A stretch of DNA of 47,238 nucleotides, from assembly GCA_023245415.1 (NCBI GenBank), contig JAHFKJ010000010.1, positions 1 to 47,238 on the forward strand. The letters run 5' to 3'. Shown here in pieces: positions 20,121 through 32,700 of the stretch (its first letter is position 1; each line of letters starts with the position of its first letter). A model generated the notes under the pieces. That model was not told where the DNA came from and ran no database searches. It was given only the letters and a program-made list of their open reading frames with translations. The position numbers and the translations under genes were made by a program. The stretch comes from Candidatus Gottesmanbacteria bacterium. Its GTDB lineage: Bacteria; Patescibacteriota; Microgenomatia; UBA10105.

Positions 20121-20771
20121 TTAGCTTTGTTTCTGAATTTTTATAAGTCCTGTCACACGACCTGGAATTAATCCTTTCAAAGTCAACAGGTGTTTCTCAG
20201 TATCTATTTGAACAACTTTTAATCCTATTGTAGTAACATTGCCACCACCCATACGTCCAGCCATACGCTTCCCTTTATAAACACGCCCTGGCGTGGTTGT
20301 TTGTCCAATTGATCCTGGAGCGCGTTCTCGATCCGATTGACCATGTGTTCGGGGACCTCCCTTAAATCCGTAGCGTTTAACACCGCCTTGAAAACCTTTA
20401 GATTTGGAAGTTCCAGTTACTTTAACCAAATCGCCAATTTGCAATACTTTTTCGATCCCAATTTGTTCACCTAATTTATAAGGAAAATTTTCTTCGCCAT
20501 GCCAAGTCCGAAGGCGGATTTCCCGTAAAAAACGGGGTAAGTAATTTCCTTGCCCCGTCTTTTTAAGATGCCCTTTTAGCGGTAGTGTTATGTTTCGGCT
20601 GACTCTTTGATCAATACCCACCTGCAGCGCCCAATAACCATCTTTGTCACCTTTTTTGAGCTGTACCACTGTACAAGGCGCGACAAATACGTTAGTAACG
20701 GCAATTCTATTTCCGTTATCTATATATATTTGTGACTGATTGACTTTTTTTCCAAAAAAAGTATCTAACAT
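20121..20771 (-). CDS. rplC: 50S ribosomal protein uL3
   Basis: VTGTSKSKGFQGGVKRYGFKGGPRTHGQSDRERAPGSIGQTTTPGRVYKGKRMAGRMGG. Confidence 0.98.
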   Translation of the reverse strand: MLDTFFGKKVNQSQIYIDNGNRIAVTNVFVAPCTVVQLKKGDKDGYWALQVGIDQRVSRNITLPLKGHLKKTGQGNYLPRFLREIRLRTWHGEENFPYKLGEQIGIEKVLQIGDLVKVTGTSKSKGFQGGVKRYGFKGGPRTHGQSDRERAPGSIGQTTTPGRVYKGKRMAGRMGGGNVTTIGLKVVQIDTEKHLLTLKGLIPGRVTGLIKIQKQS

Positions 20772-20779
20772 ATTTTAAA

Positions 20780-20807
20780 CAAAAAATCGACCTCGGTTGA
20801 GGTCGAT
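20780..20807 (-). terminator. Intrinsic-terminator-like hairpin between rpsJ and rplC
   Basis: 9-bp perfect stem ATCGACCTC/GAGGTCGAT (20786-20807), 4-nt loop, followed on the minus strand by T6, about 10 nt before the rplC start. Confidence 0.7.
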
Positions 20808-20965
20808 AACGCTCATCCCGAGACTTTTGGTTACTGATTGCGATATGTCAGAATATGCGGCATATCTATCTCTAAGTATACCAAAGTATCTCAATTGATA
20901 CTATCGTGATACGAAATATGCGAAATGCGATATGTTTTCATATATCACGTGTCGCTTATCACGTA

Positions 20966-21274
20966 TTACATCTTTATCTCAACATCAACACCGGCTGGCA
21001 ACTCTAGATGCATAAGTTGATCAATAGTTTTATCGGTCGGCTCGAGTATATCAATCAGTCGTTTATGAGTACGAATCATAAAATCTTCACGTGCATCTTT
21101 ATCTGTAAACGGTGATTTAGCTACATTATAATGCTGTCGATCGGTAGGCAAAGGAATCGGTCCCACTACTTTAGCCCCGGTTCTTATAGCTGTATCTAAT
21201 ATATTTTGACAGCATGCATCAATAATGCGTGCGTCATAAGCTTTTAAGCGTACCCGAATTCTTCCTTTAGGCAT
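20966..21274 (-). CDS. rpsJ: 30S ribosomal protein uS10
   Basis: [46 protein letters not shown]. Confidence 0.98.
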   Translation of the reverse strand: MPKGRIRVRLKAYDARIIDACCQNILDTAIRTGAKVVGPIPLPTDRQHYNVAKSPFTDKDAREDFMIRTHKRLIDILEPTDKTIDQLMHLELPAGVDVEIKM

Positions 21275-21300
21275 ATTCAGTTGTTAAGTTTAAAGACTAA

Positions 21301-21331
21301 ATACACGAATACTCTGTAAGTATTCGTGTAT
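21301..21331. repeat. 12-bp perfect inverted repeat between tuf and rpsJ
   Basis: ATACACGAATAC-TCTGTAA-GTATTCGTGTAT. Confidence 0.9.
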
Positions 21332-21363
21332 CTATATTTATTATTCTAACAATCTAAACTAGA

Positions 21364-22551
21364 TTAGACAATAATTTTGGTGATAACTCCGGCTCCAACT
21401 GTATGTCCGCCTTCACGGATCGCAAACCGCAATCCTTCTTCCAAAGCTACTGGCACTATCAATTTGACCGTTGCTTTCACAGTATCTCCCGGCATGACCA
21501 TTTCCACACCCTGAGGCAATGTTACTTCTCCTGTCACATCTGTCGTACGAATGTAGAATTGAGGTCTGTAACCGGTGAAAAAGGGAGTATGTCGACCACC
21601 TTCTTCTTTGGCTAAAACATAAATTTCGGTTTCAAATTCGGTGTGTGGTTTAACACTACCGGGCTTAGCCAGCACTTGACCTCTTTCAACCTGATCTTTT
21701 TCAACACCCCGTAATAAAACTCCAATGTTATCCCCGGCCAGACCTTCATCGAGAATTTTCCTGAACATTTCTACCCCCGTAACGACCGTGGTGACTGTAG
21801 CTTTTATACCTACGATTTCAATCGTTTCGTTAACTTTTACTTTTCCTCTTTCGACTCTCCCGGTAACCACTGTCCCTCTACCCTTAATAGAAAATACATC
21901 TTCTACTGGCATCAGAAATGGTTTATCTAAATCTCGAACCGGAGTTGGTATATATTCATCGACTTTGTCCATAAGCGCCATTACCTGTTTTTGGGCCTCT
22001 TCGTCTCCTTGAAGTGCTTTAAGAGCTGAACCTCTAATTATAGGTACCTGATCACCGGGATACTGATATTTTGTGAGAAGCTCCCGCACTTCCATCTCAA
22101 CCAGATCTAGCAATTCGGAATCCTGTACCATATCGACTTTGTTTAAAAAGACAACAATTGCCGGTACGTTTACCTGCCGGGCAAGTAAAATGTGTTCGCG
22201 GGTTTGCGGCATCGGACCATCAGGAGCCGAAACAACTAATATAGCTCCATCCATCTGCGCAGCACCTGTGATCATGTTTTTGACGTAATCAGCATGTCCT
22301 GGAGCATCAATATGGGCATAATGTCTTTTTGCAGTCTCATATTCTCCGTGATGTATGTTGATGGTAACACCTCGAGCTTTTTCCTCTGGTGCATTGTCAA
22401 TATCCTCATATTTCTTAGCTTCTGCCCAACCTTTTTTAGCAAGTACCTGAGTAATAGCTGCAGTAAGTGTGGTTTTTCCGTGATCGACATGTCCAATCGT
22501 GCCAATGTTAACATGTGTTTTTGTGCGTTCAAATTTTTTCTGATCAGCCAT
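21364..22551 (-). CDS. tuf: Elongation factor Tu
   Basis: [22 protein letters not shown]...[55 protein letters not shown]. Confidence 0.99.
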   Translation of the reverse strand: MADQKKFERTKTHVNIGTIGHVDHGKTTLTAAITQVLAKKGWAEAKKYEDIDNAPEEKARGVTINIHHGEYETAKRHYAHIDAPGHADYVKNMITGAAQMDGAILVVSAPDGPMPQTREHILLARQVNVPAIVVFLNKVDMVQDSELLDLVEMEVRELLTKYQYPGDQVPIIRGSALKALQGDEEAQKQVMALMDKVDEYIPTPVRDLDKPFLMPVEDVFSIKGRGTVVTGRVERGKVKVNETIEIVGIKATVTTVVTGVEMFRKILDEGLAGDNIGVLLRGVEKDQVERGQVLAKPGSVKPHTEFETEIYVLAKEEGGRHTPFFTGYRPQFYIRTTDVTGEVTLPQGVEMVMPGDTVKATVKLIVPVALEEGLRFAIREGGHTVGAGVITKIIV

Positions 22552-22575
22552 AAGGCCTCCTTAATAAAATAAATA

Positions 22576-22648
22576 CCAATCATCCAACTTTCAAATAATC
22601 CAATTTCCTAAAAGTAAGATAATTAGATAATTTGATGATTGGATTATT
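22576..22648 (-). promoter_or_regulatory. tuf leader with two mutually exclusive stems
   Basis: CCAATCATC (22576-22584)/GATGATTGG (22634-22642) versus AATAATCCAAT (22594-22604)/ATTGGATTATT (22638-22648); right arms overlap at 22638-22642. Confidence 0.6.
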
Positions 22649-22669
22649 GGATAATTTCTAATTTCCTAT

Positions 22670-22698
22670 ATTATACAAAACTTAATTAGTCTTTGCAA
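22670..22698 (-). promoter_or_regulatory. Sigma70-like promoter for tuf at the 3' end of fusA
   Basis: Minus strand TTGCAA - 17 bp - TATAAT. Confidence 0.55.
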
Positions 22699-24793
22699 TG
22701 ATTTTCTCCTGGATGTTTTTCGGGACTTCCTGATAATGACTCGGCTCCATATAGTACGTCGCTCTACCCTTGGACATACTGCGCAAAGTGGTAGCATAAC
22801 CCGATAGTTCGGCTAAAGGAACCTGTGCCAAAATCACAGTTACAGTACCTCGCTTTTCAGATCCCATAATTTGCGCTCTCTTGGCGCCTAAATCTCCAAT
22901 TACGTCTCCCATAAATTCATCGGGTGTGGTAATTTCTACCTTCATTATAGGCTCAAGAAGTACGGGATCAGCTTGTTTTACACCACTTTGGAGTGCCATT
23001 GAACCTGCAATTTTAAAGGCAATTTCTGAAGAATCAACGTCATGATACGATCCATCATAAACCGTCACCTGCATATCAACCAAAGGATAACCAGCAATCA
23101 CTCCATTTTCCATCGCTTCTTTAACACCCTTGTCGATCGGAGTAATAAACTCAGCAGGTATTGCTCCGCCTTTAATCGCATTTACAAATTCGTATCCTTC
23201 TCCTCTATTTTTAGGTTCAAGACGCAAAAAACAGTGGCCATATTGGCCTCTGCCGCCGGACTGGCGAATATATTTACCTTCTGCCTCGGCCATTTTTCGA
23301 ATCGTCTCTTTGTAAGCTACCTGTGGAGCTCCCACCCCAGCCTCTACCTTAAATTCCCGTTTCATCCGGTCCACCAAAATCTCTAAATGAAGTTCACCCA
23401 TGCCTGAAATTATCGTCTGACCGGTCTCCGGATTTGATTTAATTTTGAATGTCGGATCTTCTTCTGCTAGTCTTTGCAGAGCAAAACCCATTTTTTCCTG
23501 ATCTGCCTTGCTTTTAGGCTCAATCGCGAGAGAAATAACCGGATCAGGAAAAGAAATTTTTTCTAAAATAATTGGATGGTTCTCATCACATAAAGTATTA
23601 CCGGTTATAGTTTCTTTTACTCCCACTAGTGCCACAATTTCACCGGCATAAGCTTCTTCTATTTCTTCACGTTTATTTGCGTGCATGAGTAAAATTCGTC
23701 CAACCCGTTCCTTTAGGCCTTTGTTGGCATTGTAAACATATGAACCAGCCTTGATCGTACCTGAGTATATTCTTACGTAAGTCAATTTTCCCACATGCGG
23801 ATCAATTTGAATTTTAAAAGCCAACCCTGAAAATGCTTCGTCATTCTGTGGCTTACGGACGAGTTTACTATCAGGGTTTTTGGGATCTACTCCCAACACC
23901 GGCGGTAAATCGAGCGGTGAAGGCAGGTAATCAATAACTGCATCTAATAATGGTTGAACACCTTTATGTCTTAGAGACGTACCACAGTAAATAGGAACTA
24001 ACTTATATGCAATCGTTGCCTTACGTAATCCTTTTTTAATTTCGTCTACTGTTAATTCACCGCCGCTTAAATACTTCTCCAATAACTTGTCGTCGGTCTC
24101 TGCAACTTTCTCGATCAACTCATGTCGGGATTTTTCAACTTCTGCTTTTATTTCCTCAGGTATTTCATCAAGTACATCGAATTTAGCACCCAGTTCACTT
24201 TCACCCCACACATACGCTTGACGAGTCAATAAGTCAACTGCGCCTTTGAATGTTGATTCAACGCCAATCGGCACTACCATCACCGCAGTTCTGGCACCCA
24301 GCCGCTCTTCAATCATTTTGATAGTGTTTCGAAAGTCTGCACCAACCTTGTCCATTTTATTAATAAAGCATATACGGGGAACATTATATTTATCAGCCTG
24401 ATGCCAGACTGTTTCTGATTGCGATTGAACCCCTTCTTCAGCATCAAGGACGGTTATACCTCCATCCAATACCCTAAGCGACCGCTCAACTTCTGCAGTA
24501 AAATCAACATGTCCGGGGGTATCAATAATATTGATACGTACATCTTTCCAAAATGTGGTGGTGGCAGCTGAAACAATGGTGATACCACGCTCGCGCTCCT
24601 GTTCCATCCAGTCCATCACTGTTGTTCCTTCATCGATATCGCCTATCTTATAAGTTCTACCTGTATAAAATAAAATTCGCTCGGTTGTCGTAGTTTTACC
24701 TGCGTCAATATGAGCGATAATCCCGATATTGCGCACTTTATTTAGTGGCATATTCCGATTTTTTGTGATAATTGCTTGTTGTGCTTGAGCCAT
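22682..24793 (-). CDS. fusA: Elongation factor G
   Basis: [25 protein letters not shown]...[14 protein letters not shown]...[14 protein letters not shown]. Confidence 0.99.
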   Translation of the reverse strand: MAQAQQAIITKNRNMPLNKVRNIGIIAHIDAGKTTTTERILFYTGRTYKIGDIDEGTTVMDWMEQERERGITIVSAATTTFWKDVRINIIDTPGHVDFTAEVERSLRVLDGGITVLDAEEGVQSQSETVWHQADKYNVPRICFINKMDKVGADFRNTIKMIEERLGARTAVMVVPIGVESTFKGAVDLLTRQAYVWGESELGAKFDVLDEIPEEIKAEVEKSRHELIEKVAETDDKLLEKYLSGGELTVDEIKKGLRKATIAYKLVPIYCGTSLRHKGVQPLLDAVIDYLPSPLDLPPVLGVDPKNPDSKLVRKPQNDEAFSGLAFKIQIDPHVGKLTYVRIYSGTIKAGSYVYNANKGLKERVGRILLMHANKREEIEEAYAGEIVALVGVKETITGNTLCDENHPIILEKISFPDPVISLAIEPKSKADQEKMGFALQRLAEEDPTFKIKSNPETGQTIISGMGELHLEILVDRMKREFKVEAGVGAPQVAYKETIRKMAEAEGKYIRQSGGRGQYGHCFLRLEPKNRGEGYEFVNAIKGGAIPAEFITPIDKGVKEAMENGVIAGYPLVDMQVTVYDGSYHDVDSSEIAFKIAGSMALQSGVKQADPVLLEPIMKVEITTPDEFMGDVIGDLGAKRAQIMGSEKRGTVTVILAQVPLAELSGYATTLRSMSKGRATYYMEPSHYQEVPKNIQEKIIAKTN

Positions 24794-24875
24794 AATTACA
24801 AAAAAACGATCTAATGTACGAAATTTTGAAAAGAGAAGATAGAATTTCTTGAAATTGATCTGTTTGCTGAATATT

Positions 24876-24964
24876 GAACTCTTGATGAGGTTATAAAATC
24901 AAAAACTTCAATTCATCTCGAATTCAAGTTCAAGAAAATCAAGTATATCTAACCTCAAGAATTC
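24876..24964. repeat. Nested inverted repeats in rpsG-fusA spacer
   Basis: Outer GAACTCTTGATGAGGTTATA (24876-24895) / TATATCTAACCTCAAGAATTC (24944-24964), imperfect; inner ACTTCAATTC-ATCTC-GAATTCAAGT (24905-24929) 9/10 paired. Confidence 0.75.
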
Positions 24965-25018
24965 CGTCTAGTAATAGATATATAACTCCTGTTTCTTGAT
25001 TCACCTCTATATTTGCTT

Positions 25019-25498
25019 TTACCATCTAAAGTGGGCAAATGCACGATTAGCTTCTGCCATTCGGTGGACCGTGTCTCGTTTCTTAATTGCATCACCCTGA
25101 TTTTTTAATATATCGCTGATTTCAGCAGCCAGTTTATCGGAGAAACTATGGTATTCTCTATTAGAACGTCTTTTAGCTGCGGCGATTATCCAACGTATCG
25201 AGAGAGACACCCGTCGATCTCCTTTAACCTCTGTTGGTACTTGATATGATGCTCCTCCCACTCGACGCGCCCGAACTTCAAGCCGCGGTCCAATCATATG
25301 CAGCGCTGTTTCAAAGGTTTTGAGCGGATCAACTCCGCTAGATCTAAGAATATCTAAAGCTTTATAAACTTGAGTTTGCGCGGCACTTTTCTTACCACTG
25401 TGCATCAATCTATTGATAAATCTTGCCAGTGTTTTATTTCCATACAACGGATCTGGTTGAATAATTCTTTTTTTGATAATTTTTACTGATCGAGCCAT
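25019..25498 (-). CDS. rpsG: 30S ribosomal protein uS7
   Basis: DPLYGNKTLARFINRLMHSGKKSAAQTQVYKALDIL...RVGGASYQVPTEVKGDRR. Confidence 0.98.
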   Translation of the reverse strand: MARSVKIIKKRIIQPDPLYGNKTLARFINRLMHSGKKSAAQTQVYKALDILRSSGVDPLKTFETALHMIGPRLEVRARRVGGASYQVPTEVKGDRRVSLSIRWIIAAAKRRSNREYHSFSDKLAAEISDILKNQGDAIKKRDTVHRMAEANRAFAHFRW

Positions 25499-25510
25499 AA
25501 TCTAGTACAT

Positions 25511-25978
25511 TTAAATAACTGCTGCTGCAACTGGCTTTACTACAGCTGGAGCGCTAGTGCTTGTTTTTTTAGTTCCATATCTTGAACGGCCTTTTTTTCG
25601 GTTAACGACCCCAGTTGTGTCATATTTTCCCCGAACTACATGATACTTTACACCTGGTAAATCCGGTACTCTGCCACCCTCAACTAAAACTATCGCGTGT
25701 TCAGCCAGTTCATGACCGATGCCGGGAATATAGGCAGTAATTTCCTGTTTATTCGAAAGTCTAACACGGGCAATTTTCCGGAGTGCTGAATTTGGTTTTT
25801 TGGGAGTCATGGTTTTTACCAGCGTCACCACACCCCGTTTTTGCGGAGCAAACAATTGTTTAGTAACTCGGTCTTTAGAATTAAAATAACGTCTTAAAGC
25901 AGTTGCTTTAACTTTCTTCCTAGATTTGACCCTGGCATGTTTAACTAATTGGTTAATCGTTGGCATACTTCTTTGCAA
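25511..25978 (-). CDS. rpsL: 30S ribosomal protein uS12
   Basis: [20 protein letters not shown]...[30 protein letters not shown]...[23 protein letters not shown]. Confidence 0.98.
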   Translation of the reverse strand: MQRSMPTINQLVKHARVKSRKKVKATALRRYFNSKDRVTKQLFAPQKRGVVTLVKTMTPKKPNSALRKIARVRLSNKQEITAYIPGIGHELAEHAIVLVEGGRVPDLPGVKYHVVRGKYDTTGVVNRKKGRSRYGTKKTSTSAPAVVKPVAAAVI

Positions 25979-26007
25979 GGAAGTGATTATACATTACTTC
26001 ATCAATT

Positions 26008-29000
26008 CTACTCAAGTTGAGCTTTTTCAGCGGTCACTGGTATCAGTTTTCCGATTATGACATTTTCTTTTAGTCCTACCAATTTGTCTTCCTTACCTGA
26101 TAATGCAGCATCAGTAAGCACATTTGTCGTTTCCTGAAACGAAGCTGCCGAAAGCCATGACTGGGTATACAATGAAGCCCTGGTTACACCTAAAATAATG
26201 ACTTGAGCCGTCGCTGGTTCTCCACCTTCAGCCAGTACCCGCGAATTTTCTTCTTCAAAACCTAATTTGTCAACTAACTCTCCAGGTAAAAGTATCGTAT
26301 CGCCTGATGTTTCTATTCTTACTTTATCGCTCATTTTACGGACAATAACTTCAAAATGTTTATCGTTAATTGGAATTCCTTGAGATTCATACACGCGTTG
26401 AATTTCATCAATCAAGTACACTTGGGCCCCTCTTAGACCCCGGGTAGTTAGTACAGCTTTAATGTCTAAAAATCCTGATGCTAACTGTTGTCCAATGCTT
26501 ACGAGTTCTTCATCCTTAACTAACACTTCGCTGGTAGCCGGAATCTGACATTCCCATTCTTCAACAGGTTTAATACCGACACTTTTAATACGTACTGTTT
26601 TACCTTCTTCTTTTTCGATAATTTCAACCTTGCCCGCAATTTCAGCTATCGGTGAGAGCACTTTTGGAGTACGTACTTCAAACAACTCCTCCACACGCGG
26701 TAAACCTTGTGTAACATCAAGTCCAACAATTCCCCCCGCGTGTTTAACCCGCATGGTTAACTGTGTTCCTGGTTCTCCAATCGACTGAGCCGCAACGATC
26801 CCCACCGGCACTCCTAATTCCACAAGCTGCCGGGTAGAAAAATCCCGGCCATAACACAATTGACAAAGTCCATATTTAGCTTTACAGGTAAGCGGAGATC
26901 GAACTATGATTGCGCTTATTTCTGCTTCTTCTAATTTTGTCACTATATCAGCGGTAATTTCCACTCCTTCTACAAAAAGCGGTGATTTCGACTTTGGCTT
27001 CATTACTGGTTCTGCCAATATTCTACCTAAGATGCGCGTCGAAAACGTCGCTTGGCGCAGATCTTTTTTATTTATTTCAACACCTTCTGATGTATGACAG
27101 TCTTCAATACGAACAATCGCATCGTGCGAAACATCTACAAGTCTCCTTGTTAAGTATCCAGCGTCTGCAGTTTTTAAAGCTGAATCAGTGAGACCCTTGC
27201 GTGAACCTCTCGTTGATGTTACGTATTCAAATATCGATAACCCTTCTCTAAAATTTGATTTGGTCGGCAACTCCACAATCTTCCCCAATGGATCTACCAC
27301 CAGTCCTCTCATTGCTGCCAACTGTTTCAGTTGATCTTTTGAAGCACGAGCTCCCCCTGATTCTATAATGATCCGTACAGGGTTATCTTTTGGAAGTCTT
27401 TTCCATGTTTCATCAGCAATTTTTTCGGTAACTTCAATCCAAATTTGATTTGAAAGTCGCCGTTTTTCATCAAGCGTTAAAAATCCCTGCTCATAATTAT
27501 TTTCAACTTCAGTTACTCTGGTTTCTGCTTCGTTAATAAGATCCTGTTTGTGGGGAATCATTTCATTATCAAATACGGAAAGTGATACACCTCCGGCAAT
27601 CGTGGCACCCCAAAAACCGAAGTTTTTCAGATTGTCAATCAAAGATACAACTTCTTGCGGAGACAAAATGTCAAGAGCCTTAGTAATCATCTGTTTTATG
27701 GTGACTGCTTTGACTGGTTCATTGAAATACCGAAGAGATTCAGGTAAGAGTTCATTAAACAGTACTCGTCCCACCGTCGTAACGATTAAACCATTATGTA
27801 CTTTAACCTTAATAGGTACACGCAACTGTAATTTATTGATTTGATAAAGATAAATCGGGTCTGTTCCAATACCGAAAACCTGCAGCTCTTCTTCTTTATA
27901 GTTCTCAAAATTAGGATCAATGGTTGTTACGTAAAAACAGCCTAATGCCATATCTTTATTCGGAACGGTAATCGGAGATCCATCAGCAGGTTTTAACACG
28001 TTGTTAACGGGCATCATTAAATGCTTGGCTTCTGCTTGTGCTTTTTTGGAAAGCGGGATGTGAACGGCCATTTGGTCGCCGTCAAAATCAGCATTATAGC
28101 CGGCACATACACAGGGATGTATCCTAATCGCAGATCCTTCGATAAGAATTGGATAAAATGCTTGTATACCCAACTTATGCAGTGTAGGCGCTCGATTAAG
28201 AAGTACTGGATGGTCCTTGGTAATTTCTTCTAAGATATCAAATACTTCCGGTTCTCGTTTATCGAGAATATTTTTAGCGCTTTTTACATTAGGAGCAACA
28301 CCACGAGCAATTAATTCTCGCAACACAAATGGCTTAAACATTTCTAATGCCATTTCCTTTGGCAAACCACATTGGTATAAATTTAATTCAGGACCGACGA
28401 CAATGACTGACCTGCCAGAATAATCAACACGCTTACCCAAGAGATTCTGTCGAAAACGTCCCTGCTTGCCACGAAGCATGTCGGAAAGTGACCTTAAAGG
28501 TTGAGTGGTAATTCTCGATGCTGGTCGCTGCGTTGTGTCGATTAATGAATCAACTGCTTCCTGAAGCATGCGTTTTTCATTGCGCAATATAATTTCTGGG
28601 GCACCTAAGTCAATTAAGTGTTTTAAACGATTATTCCGGTTAATAACGCGTCGATAGAGATCGTTAAGATCACTGGTAGCAAACCTTCCACCGGTAAGTT
28701 GCACCATAGGCCGTAAATCCGGGGGGAGTACCGGTAAAATAGTAATGATCATCCATGTCGGATCCATGCCCGATTTTTTCAATCCTTCTACTATACGTAA
28801 TCTCTTCGTGGCTTTAATGTGTCGTTGTCCTTTAGATTGTTGAGCTTCTTCACGCATTTCGACAGCTAAAGTATTCAGATTGAGAGATTTCACGATAGAT
28901 AAAATTGCTTCTGCCCCCATACCAACCGTGAAAAATGAACCAACTTTGTATTCTCCAAGTTTTAAGTATTCATCTTCTGAAAGTAAAGACTTTATTTTTA

Positions 29001-29727
29001 TAGAATTGACAAGATCGGCAATTGCTTTCTGAACTTCTTCGGTTTTACCTTTTTCACGAGTAATTTCATCATCAAACTGAGTTAAACGTTGTTTTTCTTT
29101 CAGATCGACATCTGATAAAGCCATATCACGTGACTCTATAGATGTAATCTTATCTTTTATTGCTTTGCGTTCAATATCGAATTCCTTTAAGGCTTTCTTC
29201 CTATTTCCTTCAATTTCCTCAATTATTTCTTTGTTCTTTTCAGAAATTTTCTTATCCAATGTCATTAAGGCTTCTTTGCGTTTATCTTCATCTACGGTCA
29301 AGACAACATATTGAGCAAAATAGATAACACTTTCTAAAGTGCGCGGTGTCATATCCAGAAGCAGTGATAATTTTGAAGGCGCACCTTTGAAAAACCAAAC
29401 GTGGGCGATGGGTGCTGAAAGGGTAATATGTCCCATTCGTTCACGGCGGACTTTTGATTGAGTTACTTCGACACCACATTTATCACAAATAATACCTCGA
29501 TATCGTATACGTTTGTATTTTCCACAGTAACACTCCCAATCTTTGGTAGGACCAAAAATTCGTTCATCGAATAATCCGTCTTTTTCAGGCTTTAAAGTCC
29601 GATAATTTATAGTTTCGGCCTTGGTAATTTCTCCATATGACCACTCTTTGATAACTTGCGCAGAAGCAAGCGTCAGTTTTAGCCCTGAAAAATCAATAAT
29701 GCTACTGAGTAAGTTTTTTTTATCCAT
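26008..29727 (-). CDS. rpoC: RNA polymerase beta' subunit
   Basis: [43 protein letters not shown]; start set at [13 protein letters not shown] (29727). Confidence 0.99.
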   Translation of the reverse strand: MDKKNLLSSIIDFSGLKLTLASAQVIKEWSYGEITKAETINYRTLKPEKDGLFDERIFGPTKDWECYCGKYKRIRYRGIICDKCGVEVTQSKVRRERMGHITLSAPIAHVWFFKGAPSKLSLLLDMTPRTLESVIYFAQYVVLTVDEDKRKEALMTLDKKISEKNKEIIEEIEGNRKKALKEFDIERKAIKDKITSIESRDMALSDVDLKEKQRLTQFDDEITREKGKTEEVQKAIADLVNSIKIKSLLSEDEYLKLGEYKVGSFFTVGMGAEAILSIVKSLNLNTLAVEMREEAQQSKGQRHIKATKRLRIVEGLKKSGMDPTWMIITILPVLPPDLRPMVQLTGGRFATSDLNDLYRRVINRNNRLKHLIDLGAPEIILRNEKRMLQEAVDSLIDTTQRPASRITTQPLRSLSDMLRGKQGRFRQNLLGKRVDYSGRSVIVVGPELNLYQCGLPKEMALEMFKPFVLRELIARGVAPNVKSAKNILDKREPEVFDILEEITKDHPVLLNRAPTLHKLGIQAFYPILIEGSAIRIHPCVCAGYNADFDGDQMAVHIPLSKKAQAEAKHLMMPVNNVLKPADGSPITVPNKDMALGCFYVTTIDPNFENYKEEELQVFGIGTDPIYLYQINKLQLRVPIKVKVHNGLIVTTVGRVLFNELLPESLRYFNEPVKAVTIKQMITKALDILSPQEVVSLIDNLKNFGFWGATIAGGVSLSVFDNEMIPHKQDLINEAETRVTEVENNYEQGFLTLDEKRRLSNQIWIEVTEKIADETWKRLPKDNPVRIIIESGGARASKDQLKQLAAMRGLVVDPLGKIVELPTKSNFREGLSIFEYVTSTRGSRKGLTDSALKTADAGYLTRRLVDVSHDAIVRIEDCHTSEGVEINKKDLRQATFSTRILGRILAEPVMKPKSKSPLFVEGVEITADIVTKLEEAEISAIIVRSPLTCKAKYGLCQLCYGRDFSTRQLVELGVPVGIVAAQSIGEPGTQLTMRVKHAGGIVGLDVTQGLPRVEELFEVRTPKVLSPIAEIAGKVEIIEKEEGKTVRIKSVGIKPVEEWECQIPATSEVLVKDEELVSIGQQLASGFLDIKAVLTTRGLRGAQVYLIDEIQRVYESQGIPINDKHFEVIVRKMSDKVRIETSGDTILLPGELVDKLGFEEENSRVLAEGGEPATAQVIILGVTRASLYTQSWLSAASFQETTNVLTDAALSGKEDKLVGLKENVIIGKLIPVTAEKAQLE

Positions 29728-29731
29728 ACAA

Positions 29732-32700
29732 TTATTGTGAAATAACTTCGACCATTTCTTTTTCTGTCCCTTTAATTTCCTGATCTTTCTTTTCATCAAG
29801 AGTATTTGCATCATCAGTTAAACTTACATGTGAAGCACTTACTATACCGGTTGGGGTCACATTCAGACCTAGAGCTTGCAACTCTTTTACTAGTACTTTA
29901 AATGATTCAGGCACATTTGAAGCTGGAATATCGACCCCTTTCACAATCGCCTCAAATGCTTTTGCCCTACCGACTACATCATCACTTTTTAGTGTCAGCA
30001 TCTCTTGTAATGTATGTCCAGCGCGATGAGCTTCCAATGCCCAAACTTCCATCTCTCCTAACCGTTGACCTCCCATTTGTGCTTTTCCACCCAAGGGTTG
30101 CTGTGTTACGAGTGAATAAGGTCCTGTAGAACGTGCATGAGTTTTATCTTCAACCATGTGGATCAATTTCATAACATAACCAACACCAACGGTCACCGTT
30201 AAATCAAATGGTCTTCCATTGCGTCCATCATAGAGAATAGCTTTTCCCGATACAGGAACACCGGCTCGAGCAAGTTCTTTGGAGATATTATTTTCGGCGA
30301 CTTTTTCAAATACCGGGATAGCTACTTTATAGCCAAGTTTTTCTGCAGCTATACCTAAATGCGCCTCAAGTAACTGACCCAAATTCATCCGCGATAGAAC
30401 TGATAATGGAGAAATAATGATATCAACCGGCGTTCCATCATCCATATATGGCATGTCAGCTTGAGGTACTATTTTGGAAATTACACCTTTATTGCCGTGT
30501 CTGCCAGCGAGTTTATCCCCGACGACAACTTTTCTTACCTGAGCTACCTTAATAATTATTTTTTTATTGGTTCCCGGCTCAAGTTCATCGTCTTTTTCCC
30601 GATCTAGTATTTTAATATCAATAACCGTACCCTTCTCCCCATGAGGCATTCGAAGTGATGTGTCTCTAACTTCCCGAGCTTTTTCGCCAAAAATAGCACG
30701 CAACAGCCGTTCTTCAGCCGTCAATTCTGTCTCACCTTTGGGAGCAATTTTTCCAACCAAAATATCATTTGGTCCAACTTCAGCTCCAATGACTACAATA
30801 CCTTCTTCATCTAAATTTCGTAGTGCGTCTTCTCCAACATTAGGAATATCTCGGGTAGTTTCTTCACTTCCCAACTTCGTATCAACAACAGCTGATTCAT
30901 ATTCCTCGATATGTATCGATGTTAATACATCATCTTTTACCAATCTATTTGAGATAACGATGGCATCCTCATATCCCAAACCATCAAAACTCATATATGC
31001 AATGAGTACATTTTGTCCTAAAGCCAGTTCACCAGCTTCACATGCAGGACCATCAATAATAATATCTCCGGCTTTTACTTTTTGTCCTGGTTTAACGACA
31101 GGCTTTTGGGAATAACACGTAGATTGGGCACTGCGTTTAAATTTTTCTATCGTATACAGATCCTCGCCTTTTTCATTAAGAGGCTTAATTATTACTTGGT
31201 TTGCATCTACATAGGTGATAATCCCTGACCGTTTCGCATGTACTACCCTTCCCATGGCTGATGCCGCAACTGTTTCCATACCCGTTCCCACAATTGGTGA
31301 GTGAGGAGTGATTAACGGAACTGCTTGACATTGCATATGTGTACCCATAAGTGCCCGGTTCGCCTCATCATGCGCTAAAAACGGAATTAACGAAGCTGAA
31401 GTACCAACAACTTGACGCGGAATTAAATCAATGTAGTCAACTTCATCCCGTCGAGACTCTAAAAATTCGCCTTTGTGCCTTACAGGTACGCGTTCTTCGG
31501 TAAGCATACCCTCTTTATTAAGAGATACCCCTGCATGAGTAATTCGATATCCCCATTCGTCATCAGCGGACAGATATGCAATCTCATCGGTAACTTTTAC
31601 ATCTAGATTACTCCCCTGTTTGATTTTGATTACTTTTCGATATGGGCTTTCCAAAAATCCAAATTCGTTTACCCGAGCATACAGCGCCATATATGTAACT
31701 AAACCGATATTCGGTCCTTCAGGGCTTCTCACTGGATCAATGCGGCCATATTGTGAAGAATTGATATCCCGAATAGAAAATGAAGCTCTTTCACGCGAAA
31801 TACCTCCGGTACCCATTACAGTCAGGCGGCGTAAGTTATCTACCTCGGATAACGGATTGGTTTGATCAAGTATCGTCGATAATTGACTGGTGCGGAAAAA
31901 ATCATTAATGGCGGCGATGACGGGACGAGCATTCACTACCTGGGTAGGTGTCAATTCTCCCTCTAAAGTTCCCGCTAAACTCATTTTTTCACGAACAGTA
32001 CGTTCAAGCCGTAGCAACCCTACTCTAAACGCATTGTTGGAAACTAATTCTCCCACTCGGCGTACCCGGCGGTTACCAAGATGGTCGATATCATCAACAA
32101 CTCCCAGTCCGGATGCCAGTCCAATTAAATAAGTAATAGTGCCTACTAAATCATCTTTATTTAATACCCAATTCTCTTTTATATTTAAAATGTCATTATT
32201 CAATTTTTTATTCATTTTATAGCGGCCAACTCTACCTAAATCATACCGTCTACCATTAAAAAACATATTCGACAAAAGTTCTTGTGCATTTTCAAGTACC
32301 ACTGGTTCTCCAGGACGCATTTTTCTGTAGATTTCTAAAACAGCTTCAACTTGACTTTGGGTAGGATCTTTGGCGATTGTTGAAGTAATATAATCGTGGT
32401 CAGAATTAGTATTAACGTGTTTAAATAAATTTTCCAGCTCATCGTTTGACCCGTAGCCAACTGCTCTCAGCAACGTAGTTGCCGCTAATTTTCTCCGTCG
32501 GTCAATCCGTACTGAAATCACATCGTTTCTGGAAATGGCAAATTCCAACCATGAACCATGCAACGGACGTATCTCTGCTCCAAACAAGGTTCGACCGGTA
32601 ACCGGATCAATTTCGCCGGTAAAATAAACTCCCGGTGACCTAACTAATTGATTTACTACACAACGTTCGATACCATTAATGATAAACGTACCATTAACCG

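Noticed and set aside
22272-22583. Antisense/alternate-frame ORFs inside tuf, rpoB, rpoC, fusA and ribosomal genes
   Set aside because: Shadow ORFs of strongly conserved genes; no independent support
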